DNA of 43,526 nucleotides, taken from positions 185,847-229,372 of the forward strand of contig JAEDAG010000001.1 in assembly GCA_017309015.1 (NCBI GenBank), given 5' to 3'. The notes below the pieces were generated by a model. That model was given only the letters and a program-made list of their open reading frames with translations, had not been told where the DNA came from and did not search any database. Of the stretch, positions 36,941 through 43,526 are shown in pieces (positions within the stretch are counted from its first letter, which is position 1; each line of letters opens with the position of its first letter). The position numbers and the translations under genes were made by a program. The DNA comes from Faecalicatena absiana (GTDB lineage Bacteria; Bacillota; Bacilli; Lactobacillales; Lactobacillaceae).

Positions 36941-36944
36941 AAAA

Positions 36945-36968
36945 ACCGATCTGCTTACGCAAATCGGT
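36945..36968 (+). terminator. Terminator of the IS3-type element
   Basis: Ten-base arms accgatctgc/gcaaatcggt with one mismatch and a TTAC loop, then a TTTTTT run, 5 bases after the orfB stop. Confidence 0.75.
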
Positions 36969-37028
36969 AATTTTTTATTTATTTTCTCTGTCTACTTGAC
37001 AAGGGCCGTATCACAGAGGGGCGCTTTT

Positions 37029-37490
37029 TTAGTTTCTATTTCTTCTCCTTCTTTCCAATTCGCCATACTTGCCATTCTGCTGTTTTTTCATGGCTGCAGT
37101 GTACTGAGATGCGATATAGTTTTTCACGACTTCTTTGCTCATGTCGCCTAAAGTGCTCATGAAATAGCTCGGGGACCAGAGATGACCACCCCAAAGCATC
37201 TGTTTAGTTTCCGGGTGCAGCTCAAACCATTTCCGTGCCGTCCAGCCTTTCAGCCCCTTAACCACATCTACAGGTCTCTGCTTTGGCGAAAACGAGATTA
37301 GCAGGTGAACGTGATCGGGCATTACTTCCATTTGCTGGATGTCGATGTCTGACATAGCCGCTCTTTTTTGAAGCAGCTCCTTCATTTCTCCAACCTTTTC
37401 CGGGCTGTCAAAGACTTCTTTCCGATACTTGGTTACGAAAACTAGATGAAAATTAAAGTTATAAACGCAACCTCTTTCATGAATAATCAT
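37029..37490 (-). CDS. tnpA: IS200/IS605-family Y1 transposase TnpA
   Basis: The 153-residue single-strand transposase is intact. The HUH pair is His60 and His62 (MPDHVHLLIS), the nucleophile Tyr125 (KEVVKNYIASQY), and LWGGHLWSPSYF is family-typical. It would cut and rejoin the element ends as single strands without target duplication. It is divergent from tnpB across 65 bases. The stop lies directly at the right arm of the hairpin split by the IS3-type element. Confidence 0.95.
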   Translation of the reverse strand: MIIHERGCVYNFNFHLVFVTKYRKEVFDSPEKVGEMKELLQKRAAMSDIDIQQMEVMPDHVHLLISFSPKQRPVDVVKGLKGWTARKWFELHPETKQMLWGGHLWSPSYFMSTLGDMSKEVVKNYIASQYTAAMKKQQNGKYGELERRRRNRN

Positions 37491-37555
37491 AATGCATACA
37501 TCCTTTCTTTATGTTATGATTGTAGCGCAAAATAAGAGAAAGAAGGCGTGCATCT

Positions 37556-38968
37556 GTGTCTAATGACGAAAAGTATGGCTTTACCAGACAGTACCACGTG
37601 CTGCTGACTGACAAGCAAAAAATCCAACATAAGAAGGCATTGGAAACCCAGAATGCTTTGTTTCAGTACGCTTTAAAGTATCTCTTTAAGACATATGGCG
37701 TTAAACATATCGGACGGCCTATGCCGGCCAGCAAAAAGCCCATTCAATACGTCCTCAACAAGATAAAAGCAGCTTTTATCAAGGACAAGTACGACTTAGA
37801 TCGCTGGAGTAAGTCCGTGCTGTTTTTGTCATCGCATTCAGCCGATGAGTTTCTCAAGACCGTCTACACTAACTTCACGCAGTACCGCAAGCGCTTGGAG
37901 AAAGCGGACAAAGGCATGAATGCCAAAGCCCGCTACAATTTTAAGATGAACGTTACCAAAGACAAGCACGGAAAGCACAAGAATCAGCTTCACAAGTCTT
38001 GGTATCACAAGGGATCTATCGGCTTTTTGAGAAATGGCGCAAGCTTTAGAACCATCACTTCGCAAAAGCTTCCGGTAGATTCCAAAGGCGGCATCAGAAT
38101 CGAGGGCAAGCATACAGACAATCATACCTTCTTAACAGTCGCCGACTTCGGCACGGTTGAAGTCATTGAGGATCTGTCAGATTTGAACTTGAAGGACATT
38201 GCGCTGACGAAGATAAAGAAGCTTCCAGATGGCACTTACAGACTGCAGCTGACCTTTTCTCTGCCCCGCGAGAAGCAAGAGTCACAAACGATTCAAGGCT
38301 TTGACTGGAACATGGCGGGCAACGAGGCTTTTTGCTCATCAGACGGCAAGCGGATCAAGGTGTCAGACAGCACGATCAAGCGGGCTGACGAGTATGAGCA
38401 GAAGATCAACGAGATTAAATCAGCACGTGATCTGGAAGAGAATATCCATGGCCAAAGCAAGCGATACCAGAAGCTTAACCGCAGGCAGCAGAAGCTGAAT
38501 GCAAAACGGGCAAATCTGCTTACCAATGAATACCGTCATCTGGTGCATCAAGTAGCCGATGATTGCGACACGATAGTCGTTGAGAAGTTGGATGCCTATG
38601 AGATGCGCAAGCGTGGAAAAGGCTCCGCCCAAAGCAAGGGCATCAACCGCAGACTGGCGGTCCTCAAACCCTATGAGCTGATGACCATTTTAGAGTCGCT
38701 GGTGAGGAAACAGGACAAGACGCTTATCAAAGTGGACTCGTTTTGGACAAGCAAGGCATGCCATAATTGCGGATACATCAATAAAGATCTTAAAGTTGGT
38801 CAGAAAGAATGGCAGTGCCCAAGCTGCAAGAAGACGATTGACAGAGACTTGAATGCGGCAAGAAACATATTAGATTGGGGGACTCATCCGGAGCATCACG
38901 CAAAGCTAAAGAAAGCAGCTGAAGATGGAAAAAAGCTTAGCCCTTCGTCACTGGTGGCGGAAGTTTAA
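37556..38968 (+). CDS. tnpB: TnpB RNA-guided nuclease of the IS605-type element
   Basis: The 470-residue TnpB belongs to the ancestor group of Cas12 nucleases. RuvC-type catalytic residues are D250 (IQGFDWNMAGNEAF), E343 (TIVVEKLDAYEM) and D429/D431 in the DRDLNAARNIL motif; a zinc ribbon is formed by C402, C405, C421 and C424. Nothing is missing compared with active TnpB proteins. The start appears to be GTG at 37556, with GAAAGAAGG about 10 bases upstream. In this family TnpB uses a guide RNA made from the tnpB 3' end and the right end to cut donor sites and preserve the transposon. Confidence 0.95.
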   Translation: MSNDEKYGFTRQYHVLLTDKQKIQHKKALETQNALFQYALKYLFKTYGVKHIGRPMPASKKPIQYVLNKIKAAFIKDKYDLDRWSKSVLFLSSHSADEFLKTVYTNFTQYRKRLEKADKGMNAKARYNFKMNVTKDKHGKHKNQLHKSWYHKGSIGFLRNGASFRTITSQKLPVDSKGGIRIEGKHTDNHTFLTVADFGTVEVIEDLSDLNLKDIALTKIKKLPDGTYRLQLTFSLPREKQESQTIQGFDWNMAGNEAFCSSDGKRIKVSDSTIKRADEYEQKINEIKSARDLEENIHGQSKRYQKLNRRQQKLNAKRANLLTNEYRHLVHQVADDCDTIVVEKLDAYEMRKRGKGSAQSKGINRRLAVLKPYELMTILESLVRKQDKTLIKVDSFWTSKACHNCGYINKDLKVGQKEWQCPSCKKTIDRDLNAARNILDWGTHPEHHAKLKKAAEDGKKLSPSSLVAEV

Positions 38969-39219
38969 GCTTATGTAGAAAATGTAGAAAACAGCCCGGG
39001 CGAAACGGAACAATCGTCCTTAGCACTAGACGGTACCTGCCTGCGTAATCTTCTGAGCGAGTCAAAACGAAGACGAGACGGTACCGGGCAGCTGTGAAGC
39101 TAACCTAAGCACTCCGAGTACTTCTTGGAGTCAGCAATCTTACATGCAATGTGCTGGGTGGCCCCCAGATTCCCGCGACTTTAGTCGTGGGAGGTTCAAT
39201 GACGAAACAAGCAGATTAA
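38960..39219 (+). ncRNA. Predicted omega (guide) RNA of TnpB: scaffold plus about 20-nt guide
   Basis: The 231 bases between the tnpB stop and the right tip contain no gene but several stems, including actcc/ggagt near 39110-39133 and the terminal hairpin 39172-39191. By analogy with ISDra2 the RNA scaffold ends at the right tip (39199) and the guide is the flanking sequence starting TGACGAAACAAGCAG (39200-). The 5' limit is only a rough estimate. This also accounts for the gene-free stretch up to 39249. Confidence 0.6.
39172..39191 (+). repeat. Right-end hairpin of the IS605-type element
   Basis: CCCGCGACTTTAGTCGTGGG is a 20-base imperfect palindrome directly upstream of the GGTTCAA tip. 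Such right-end hairpins are bound by TnpA and form the 3' end of the omega RNA scaffold. Confidence 0.8.
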
Positions 39220-39249
39220 GAAAAAGAACCAATAACAAATTATATATGC

Positions 39250-39283
39250 AAAAAGTCCAGAGTCAGCTGACTCTGGACTTTTT
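39250..39283. terminator. Terminator downstream of the rluD-like gene (bidirectional)
   Basis: Perfect 15-bp arms (39250-39264 with 39269-39283) with A and T tails. It lies 9 bases past the stop of the minus-strand pseudouridine synthase gene; on the plus strand it would also stop transcripts leaving the IS605-type element. Confidence 0.92.
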
Positions 39284-39291
39284 CTTATTGC

Positions 39292-40200
39292 TTACTTTCC
39301 AGCCTGTTCTTGCAGCTTTCGCCACAAGTCCTGCATGTCCTTGGGGTCAGGCAGCTCGATCGTCTGCTTCTTCCCGCTGAAGGGGTCCGGGAAAGACAAA
39401 TAGAAGCAGTTCAAGGCCTGGCGGGCAAAATGGTCCTTGGCCCCGTACAGGTCATCCCCAAAGAGGACGTGCCCCAGCGACATCATGTGCACCCGGATCT
39501 GGTGGGTTCTCCCCGTCAGCAGCCTGAGCTCAACCAAGCTGGCCCCTGGGACCTGGTCAATGACCCGGTAGGCCGTCAGCGACTTCTGCCCATTCGGGTT
39601 GACTTCCCGCTTGACAGTCTCGCCTACCCTAGCCAAGGGCTTGTCAATCAGCCCCGTCAGTTCGTCTTCCGGGAAGTTGCCGTGCACGATGGCGTGGTAG
39701 CGCTTGATAAAGCGGTTCTTGCCCAATTTGGCGAAACGGTCATGGGCAATCGCGTTCTTGCCCAGCAAAACCAGACCGGAAGTATCCTGGTCCAGTCTCG
39801 TCACGATGTGCGGCTTGATGTAGGCGGGGTCAGCCCCCTGCTTTTGGAAGTAGCTGAGCACCCGGTTGATCACGGCATCCTCATGGTGAAAGCCAGACGG
39901 GATCGACAAGAGGCCAGCCGGCTTGTTGACGACCAAGTAGTCGCTGGCTTCAGCAACCACCTCAAGCGGCTTGTCGGATGGGCGCAGGGCCGGATTTTCC
40001 TTCTCCTGCCCCATCAGGAAGTGGACCACGTCCCCCTCCTTTAAGCGGTAGCCAGTGTGGCGGCGGTGGTGGTTGACCAGCAGCATCCCGCCCCGGTTCT
40101 TGGCATTGTTGACGGCTCTTCTGGAAAAGCCTTTTTTCAGCAAAAAATGACTCAGTTCGCCTGGGTCATTCTTCTGCACGATCATTTTATATACTTGCAT
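39292..40200 (-). CDS. RluA-family pseudouridine synthase (YjbO/RluD type)
   Basis: The 302-residue enzyme turns uridines in rRNA into pseudouridine. An S4-like N-terminal segment (LSHFLLKKGFSRRAVNNAKNRGGMLLVN) precedes the catalytic domain, with the active aspartate D137 in RLDQDTSG and the motif VNKPAGLLSIPS; LTGRTHQIRVHMMSLGHVLFGDDLYG closes the core. It begins on the last base of the nadK stop (TAATG). In Bacillus the same order yjbM-yjbN-yjbO is seen. Which rRNA site it modifies cannot be told. Confidence 0.92.
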   Translation of the reverse strand: MQVYKMIVQKNDPGELSHFLLKKGFSRRAVNNAKNRGGMLLVNHHRRHTGYRLKEGDVVHFLMGQEKENPALRPSDKPLEVVAEASDYLVVNKPAGLLSIPSGFHHEDAVINRVLSYFQKQGADPAYIKPHIVTRLDQDTSGLVLLGKNAIAHDRFAKLGKNRFIKRYHAIVHGNFPEDELTGLIDKPLARVGETVKREVNPNGQKSLTAYRVIDQVPGASLVELRLLTGRTHQIRVHMMSLGHVLFGDDLYGAKDHFARQALNCFYLSFPDPFSGKKQTIELPDPKDMQDLWRKLQEQAGK

Positions 40201-40997
40201 TAATTGTCACCAATGAAGGCATCGTTGACCCGCTCCCAGAAATGGTGGTGGCCATACTGGTAAAAGCTGATCTCTTCCGGTGCGATCTCATAATCTACTT
40301 TCTGCACGTCAAGGAGGTCAATCCGCTTCCCGTCGACGATCACGACCGCCTTATCGGGGATGCGGGGGATGATGGTGATCCATTCATCCGGCGCGATGAC
40401 CACGGGTGAGCCCACGGTCCGGAAGACCAGATTGTTGATGGAGGCAATCTCCGTCAGCTGCAGGGCCTTCAGGCGCGGGTGGATGACCGCCCCGCCCAGG
40501 GACTTGCTATATGCCGTCGATCCCGTCGGCGTGGACACGCACAAGCCGTCCCCTCTGAAGCGCTCAAAGCGCTCGCCGCCAATCCAGACCTCAGCCTCCA
40601 TGGTCTTGGAGATCCGCTTGATCGTTGCTTCGTTCAAGGCCAGGAACTTCAACACGCCCTTTTTGGTGGTCACCTTCATGCACAAAAGCGGGTAAGACAC
40701 CTCGTTTTCTTCCACCGGGTGGTTGATCAGGGCATCGACCAGCTTCTCCATGTCGTAGTTGCGCCAGTCGGTATAAAAACCCAAATGGCCCGTGTGGATG
40801 CCGGCAAAGCAGACACGGTCCAGCTGGTCTTGGTACTTGTGGAAGGCGGAAATCAGGGTCCCGTCCCCGCCCACGGAGATCACGAGGTCAGGGTTGCGCT
40901 TGTCCAGCATGATGGACTTTTCAGCCAGCAGTCCCTTTAAGTGACGCACCGCGATCTGGGTGGTTGGGTAATCATTATGGACGATTGCAGCTTTCAT
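40200..40997 (-). CDS. nadK: NAD kinase (NadK/PpnK)
   Basis: This 265-residue enzyme phosphorylates NAD to NADP. The GGDG motif is at residues 43-46 (VISVGGDGTLI), and PTGSTAYSKSLGGAVIHP is the second conserved block. Length and architecture match the short bacterial type. Its ATG overlaps the relQ stop by four bases (ATGA), and its own stop overlaps the next start, so all three genes are coupled. Confidence 0.96.
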   Translation of the reverse strand: MKAAIVHNDYPTTQIAVRHLKGLLAEKSIMLDKRNPDLVISVGGDGTLISAFHKYQDQLDRVCFAGIHTGHLGFYTDWRNYDMEKLVDALINHPVEENEVSYPLLCMKVTTKKGVLKFLALNEATIKRISKTMEAEVWIGGERFERFRGDGLCVSTPTGSTAYSKSLGGAVIHPRLKALQLTEIASINNLVFRTVGSPVVIAPDEWITIIPRIPDKAVVIVDGKRIDLLDVQKVDYEIAPEEISFYQYGHHHFWERVNDAFIGDN

Positions 40998-41632
40998 GAC
41001 TTTTCCTTGCCCTTGTTCTTGGTAAACAGCTTCTGCGCTTCCTTGACTTCGTTGCGGATGGAGGACATCTCCTCGTCCAGCTGGTAGGCCGCTTCGGCCG
41101 TCCGCTTCAAGCGCTCCGAAATATCTTCCGGGTAGACCCCCTGGTACTTGTAGTTCAAAGTGTGCTCAACCGTGGCCCAGAAGTTCATGGCCAAAGTTCT
41201 GATCTGAATCTCTGCCAGCAGGCGCTTGGAGCCTTCGGGCATGTAGACGGTGTAGGCTACCACCATATGGTAGGACCGGTAGCCGGAAGGCTTGGCGTTT
41301 TGGATGTAGTCCCGCTCTTCGATGACTTCCATGTCGTCTCTTTGGTGGATCAGGTCAACCACCCGGTAAATGTCGTCGACGAACTGGCACATGATGCGGA
41401 TGCCCGCGATATCCTGCATGTCGCTTTCAATGACGTCCGGGGAAATGACCCGGCGCTTCATCTTTTCTTTGATGGAGTCCACGGTCTTGACCCGGCCAAC
41501 CACGAATTCAATTGGCGAATGCTCTCCTTTGGTCAAAAAGCCTTGCCGGAGAGCCCTAAATTTAACTTTTAATTCTTTGACGGCCTGGTTGTATGGCCAT
41601 AAAAAAGTATCCCAGTCTTTAATCACAGACAT
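40994..41632 (-). CDS. relQ: Small alarmone synthetase RelQ (GTP pyrophosphokinase)
   Basis: The 212-residue protein consists of the (p)ppGpp synthetase domain alone, without the hydrolase, TGS or ACT parts of RelA/Rel. Recognisable blocks are RVKTVDSIKEKMKRR, IAGIRIMCQFVDDIY, SGYRSYHMVV, VEIQIRTLAMNFWATVEHTLNYK-like AEIQIRTLAMNFWATVEHTLNYKY, and a C-terminal helix that forms tetramers. GAAGGAAA directly precedes the ATG. It heads relQ-nadK-rluD, as in the yjbM-N-O cluster, tying alarmone output to NADP supply. Confidence 0.95.
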   Translation of the reverse strand: MSVIKDWDTFLWPYNQAVKELKVKFRALRQGFLTKGEHSPIEFVVGRVKTVDSIKEKMKRRVISPDVIESDMQDIAGIRIMCQFVDDIYRVVDLIHQRDDMEVIEERDYIQNAKPSGYRSYHMVVAYTVYMPEGSKRLLAEIQIRTLAMNFWATVEHTLNYKYQGVYPEDISERLKRTAEAAYQLDEEMSSIRNEVKEAQKLFTKNKGKEKS

Positions 41633-41656
41633 TTTCCTTCCCTATCAAACAAATTC

Positions 41657-41662
41657 ATTTTA
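41657..41662 (-). promoter_or_regulatory. Putative -10 element of the relQ-nadK-rluD operon
   Basis: The minus strand reads TATG-T-TAAAAT: an extended -10 (TGn) 24 bases before the relQ ATG. A good -35 is not evident, so this is weak. Confidence 0.4.
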
Positions 41663-41703
41663 ACATATATTCAGAAAACAACTAGTAAAGGAGATTCTAA
41701 ATC

Positions 41704-42315
41704 ATGAGCAAAAACCGTGAAATCGAAGCCAAGGTATCCTTGGACAAGCAGACCTATGAAGCCATCAAGTCAGCCTACCCGGTCAAGGAGGACTTCCGCC
41801 AGACCAATACCTACTACGACACGGACAAGCAGCTTTTGAAGGCGCACCGCAACGCCCTGCGCATCCGCACCTTCGCCGATCACGCGGAGGAAACGATCAA
41901 GGTGCCAAGTCAAAAGCAGGTTCAGGACAAGTACCATGAAGTAATCGAAATCAACGATGAGCTGTCCTTGACGCAGGCCCGCGAGCTCCTGCAAAATGCC
42001 GCGCTCAAGCTTGACGGCAGCGTTGGCGACTATTTGAAGAAGACTTACCCAGATGACTGGGACAAGATTGCCGCCTTTACCTGGTCCAAGACCCACCGGA
42101 CCCTCTTGAACGGGCCGGAGGACTGTGAGCTGACTTTAGACCACACCCGCTACCCGGATGGGTATTCCGACTATGAGCTGGAAGTCGAAAATCCTGATCC
42201 AGCCGCCATTAAGCGGGCTTTGGCCGTCTTGAGCGAAAAATTTGCTTTTTCAGCCAAGAATGCCAATAATTTAAGTAAAATCGCCCGGGCCAGCCAGCAC
42301 GCCCTTAAAAAGTAA
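41704..42315 (+). CDS. CYTH-domain protein (YjbK type)
   Basis: The 203-residue protein opens with REIEAKVSL, the ExExK signature of CYTH (adenylate cyclase/thiamine triphosphatase) proteins, followed by the basic and acidic beta strands of a tunnel fold (YYDTDKQLLKAHRNALRIRTF, ETIKVPS, YSDYELEVENPD). Family members cleave triphosphate substrates such as inorganic triphosphate. AAAGGAGATTCTAAATC leads to the ATG. It is divergent from relQ, matching the yjbK-yjbM neighbourhood of Bacillus. Confidence 0.9.
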   Translation: MSKNREIEAKVSLDKQTYEAIKSAYPVKEDFRQTNTYYDTDKQLLKAHRNALRIRTFADHAEETIKVPSQKQVQDKYHEVIEINDELSLTQARELLQNAALKLDGSVGDYLKKTYPDDWDKIAAFTWSKTHRTLLNGPEDCELTLDHTRYPDGYSDYELEVENPDPAAIKRALAVLSEKFAFSAKNANNLSKIARASQHALKK

Positions 42316-42351
42316 TCCAGTCACCGCAGCGTCCTTTCCAAAACTTATTTT

Positions 42352-42380
42352 TTGTTTTCCTAGAAAACTTTTGCTAAAGT
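42352..42380 (+). promoter_or_regulatory. Putative promoter of the SpxH-like gene
   Basis: TTGTTT (42352-42357), a 17-base spacer and TAAAGT (42375-42380). The spacer region includes the palindrome GTTTTCCTAGAAAAC (42354-42368), which could be an operator. Pattern only. Confidence 0.4.
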
Positions 42381-42410
42381 AACAGATGAATAATTTTTTG
42401 GAGGTCGGAC

Positions 42411-43052
42411 ATGTTCGAACTTTTTCTATTTATCAATCCGCTGGGGCTCAGCTGCTACCATCTCGAAAAACAAATTAGAAAAATTGCCGAAGAACTCGAT
42501 TTGGACATCTGCATCAACTACATTCCACTGGTAACCATGACTGCCATGAAGCAGGACCTGGTCAAGCGCAATTGGAACTTCAACACTTCCATCAACCTGA
42601 CCAACTACCACCTGGCTTCTTTGAGCGTGCAGAAGTTCTACTACGCCATCCAGATTGCCTACGGCAAGAAGCGGGCCAGACTGTTCCTCTTCAAGCTGCA
42701 GGAAGCTTTGAGCGATGGCAAGATCAATTATTCCGAAGCCCTGGTCGAAACCCTGGTCCAAGACCTGGGCCTTAATCTGGAAAAGGTCAAGAATTCCCTG
42801 ACTGACGTCTGCCTGCGCGAATTCATCAGCCAGGATTCCACTTTAGCCAGCAAGTTCAACGTTACCAGCCTGCCATCCACAGTCGTCTTCAACGACGAAA
42901 GCGATGACTCCGGCCTCTTGCTGGACGGCGACCTCAGCTACGACGACCTGCGCGAGATCTTTACGGATCCGTCAGCAAGCGCCTGCTTGGACGTGGCCGA
43001 CAATAACGCCTTCTACTGGTCTGACTGCTCCAGCCACCTGCGCCTGCTCTAA
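42411..43052 (+). CDS. DsbA-family protein, YjbH/SpxH-like
   Basis: The 213-residue product MFELFLFINPLGLSCYHLEKQIRKIAEELDLD has the thioredoxin/DsbA beginning of YjbH, the adaptor that delivers the regulator Spx to ClpXP. The position of the redox CxxC reads GLSC, leaving one cysteine, so disulfide exchange is unlikely. The C terminus includes the FNVTSLPSTVVFN segment seen in thioredoxin folds, with cis-proline. Location next to yjbK/relQ/nadK genes supports the assignment. TTGGAGGTCGGAC precedes the ATG. An IS605-family right end abuts the stop. Confidence 0.8.
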   Translation: MFELFLFINPLGLSCYHLEKQIRKIAEELDLDICINYIPLVTMTAMKQDLVKRNWNFNTSINLTNYHLASLSVQKFYYAIQIAYGKKRARLFLFKLQEALSDGKINYSEALVETLVQDLGLNLEKVKNSLTDVCLREFISQDSTLASKFNVTSLPSTVVFNDESDDSGLLLDGDLSYDDLREIFTDPSASACLDVADNNAFYWSDCSSHLRLL

Positions 43053-43068
43053 CCTCCAATGACATGCT

Positions 43069-43088
43069 CCCCCGACCAAGGTCGGGGG
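43069..43088. terminator. Hairpin serving as IS right end (minus) and as possible terminator of the SpxH-like gene (plus)
   Basis: Perfect 9-bp arms CCCCCGACC/GGTCGGGGG with an AA loop, followed on the plus strand by TTTCTTT, 16 bases after the SpxH-like stop. On the minus strand it is the terminal hairpin of the element. Confidence 0.75.
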
Positions 43089-43325
43089 TTTCTTTATAGG
43101 CTAGTGCTCACGCGCAGCCTACAGCTTCTGAGAACAACCAACTTATTCTTGCAAGCAGGATTGGCCGAAGCCAAGCCTGCTTTTTTACTGGTTCTGTCCA
43201 GCAAGCTGAACAGCAGTGCAAAAACAGAGGTCAGTCTATTTATCACGGAAGTGCCCCCTCCGACGATTCCGCCAAGCCGCATTCACTGCAGTTTGACGGT
43301 ACGATTTTTTGCTTGCCCGGCGCTC
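43089..43325 (-). ncRNA. Predicted omega RNA scaffold region of the right-edge TnpB
   Basis: No credible gene lies between the tnpB stop and the tip hairpin. By analogy with other tnpB elements this stretch gives the RNA scaffold on the minus strand. Its limits and structure are not established here. Confidence 0.4.
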
Positions 43326-43526
43326 TCAGAGCTGGGCAAGTCCTTTAAGCAAAATATTGATTGATGCATTGACGTCACGGTCATGGTGCGCCTTGCAAAA
43401 TGGACAGTTCCATTCCCGCACTGACAGTGGCTTCTTGCCCGTATCCTTGCCGCATTTTGAGCAGATTCGGCTGGTGTATGCTGGATTGACCTTGATGAGG
43501 ATCTTTCCGTACTTCTTGCACTTGTA
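43326..43526 (-). CDS. tnpB: TnpB RNA-guided nuclease, C-terminal part only
   Basis: The last 66 codons and stop, entering from the right edge as YKCKKYGKILIKVNPAYTS. The zinc ribbon CSKCG and CPFC and the catalytic-aspartate motif HDRDVNASINIL are present and unbroken up to KGLAQL and TGA (43328-43326). It differs clearly from the TnpB at 37556, so this is a second, different element. Whether the full protein is intact cannot be judged. Confidence 0.9.
   Translation of the reverse strand, partial: YKCKKYGKILIKVNPAYTSRICSKCGKDTGKKPLSVREWNCPFCKAHHDRDVNASINILLKGLAQL

Larger units (their letters stand above)
35167..37014 (+). mobile_element. IS3-family (IS150-group-like) insertion sequence, complete
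   Basis: Terminal inverted repeats of 27 bp with 21 matches: both begin GTGATA and end AAGTAGACAG (35167-35193 and 37014-36988). It carries orfA and orfB with a canonical slippery heptamer. Length is 1848 bp. I see only a single shared A on both flanks, not a clear 3-bp target duplication. Base composition is clearly more AT-rich than the neighbouring chromosome. Confidence 0.88.
35154..37029. repeat. Hairpin arms (12 bp each) split by the IS3-type insertion
   Basis: The arm aaaaagcgcccc (35154-35165) and the arm ggggcgcttttt (37018-37029) are exact reverse complements and abut the two ends of the IS3-type element. Joined, they would make a strong hairpin next to the tnpA stop, probably the tnpA terminator. 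Confidence 0.8.
35109..39199 (+). mobile_element. IS605-family element (tnpA/tnpB divergent) containing a nested IS3-type element
   Basis: Left tip: TTGAT (35104-35108) followed by an element hairpin; right tip: a hairpin (39172-39191) followed by GGTTCAA (39193-39199). tnpA (minus) and tnpB (plus) lie between, in the IS608/ISDra2-like divergent arrangement. TTGAT is the insertion target known for ISDra2. The left hairpin (35117-35153) and right hairpin share a CTTTAG loop and similar stem bases. The nested element occupies 35167-37014; without it this element is about 2.24 kb. The tips are inferred by pattern, as no alignment was run. Confidence 0.75.
43059..43526 (-). mobile_element. IS605-family element, partial (right edge of window)
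   Basis: The minus strand enters with the end of a tnpB, then about 240 gene-free bases and a GC-rich hairpin (43069-43088) followed by GAGCATGTCAT (43069 down to about 43059), which I take as the right tip. The tip is not certain by a few bases. The rest of the element lies outside the window, so it cannot be compared with the left-edge element. Confidence 0.7.

Noticed and set aside
39000..39170. Riboswitch or T-box in the gene-free stretch after tnpB
   Set aside because: No downstream gene on the plus strand that it could control and no T-box or known aptamer core; the omega RNA scaffold explains the stems better.
43059..43364. 101-codon plus-strand frame after the SpxH-like gene
   Set aside because: It runs through the hairpin and antisense to the TnpB end; it fits the IS right end and guide-RNA region better.

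Overview
The window looks like a chromosomal stretch of a low-GC Gram-positive lactic acid bacterium, most likely Lactobacillus delbrueckii. Protein sequences and gene order are Lactobacillaceae-like, coding regions strongly favour G/C at third positions, TTG/GTG starts are common, and IS200/IS605 and IS3-type elements are present. The species call is my recognition of these traits; I could not run a search.

Layout. 1-528: an IS200/IS605-type element cut by the left edge, with a nonsense codon in tnpA. 594-1136: an HdeD-like membrane protein. 1296-6178: the excision-repair operon uvrB-uvrA (minus strand) behind a promoter with a LexA-like box. 6438-11889 (minus): prfB (with its programmed +1 frameshift), a small membrane protein, hprK, lgt, gpsA and trxB. 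12038-15169 (minus): secA and hpf; 15248-17253 (minus): the competence genes comFA-comFC. 17299-17964 (plus): a YigZ/IMPACT protein. 18000-22334 (minus): tagO, rny and recA, recA having its own promoter and LexA-like box. 22703-32849 (minus): ftsK, two M16 peptidase paralogues, a YmfI-type reductase, rodZ, pgsA, and upstream of ftsK a DUF1149 gene, trmL, an AI-2E-type permease and an orphan PTS EIIA-like gene. 33016-35107 (plus): a lactonase-family gene, uppP and a 62-residue membrane peptide.

35109-39199 is the accessory core: an IS605-type element with divergent tnpA and tnpB and a likely omega (guide) RNA, itself split by an IS3/IS150-type element lodged in a hairpin next to tnpA. 39292-43052 is a yjbO-N-M / yjbK-H type cluster: rluD-like, nadK and relQ on the minus strand, then CYTH (yjbK) and a DsbA-like/SpxH gene on the plus strand. 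The right edge (43059-43526) is the end of another IS605-family element carrying a partial tnpB.

Themes: DNA repair and SOS (uvrA, uvrB, recA), envelope lipid and wall precursors (tagO, uppP, pgsA, lgt, rodZ, gpsA), carbon and stress signalling (hprK, relQ, nadK, hpf, spxH-like, rny) and secretion/division (secA, ftsK). Nearly all genes are housekeeping. The most unusual signals are the nested transposon with a complete TnpB-omegaRNA module whose guide and target motif can be read from the junctions, and the putative SOS boxes at uvrBA and recA. No tRNA, rRNA or CRISPR array was seen.
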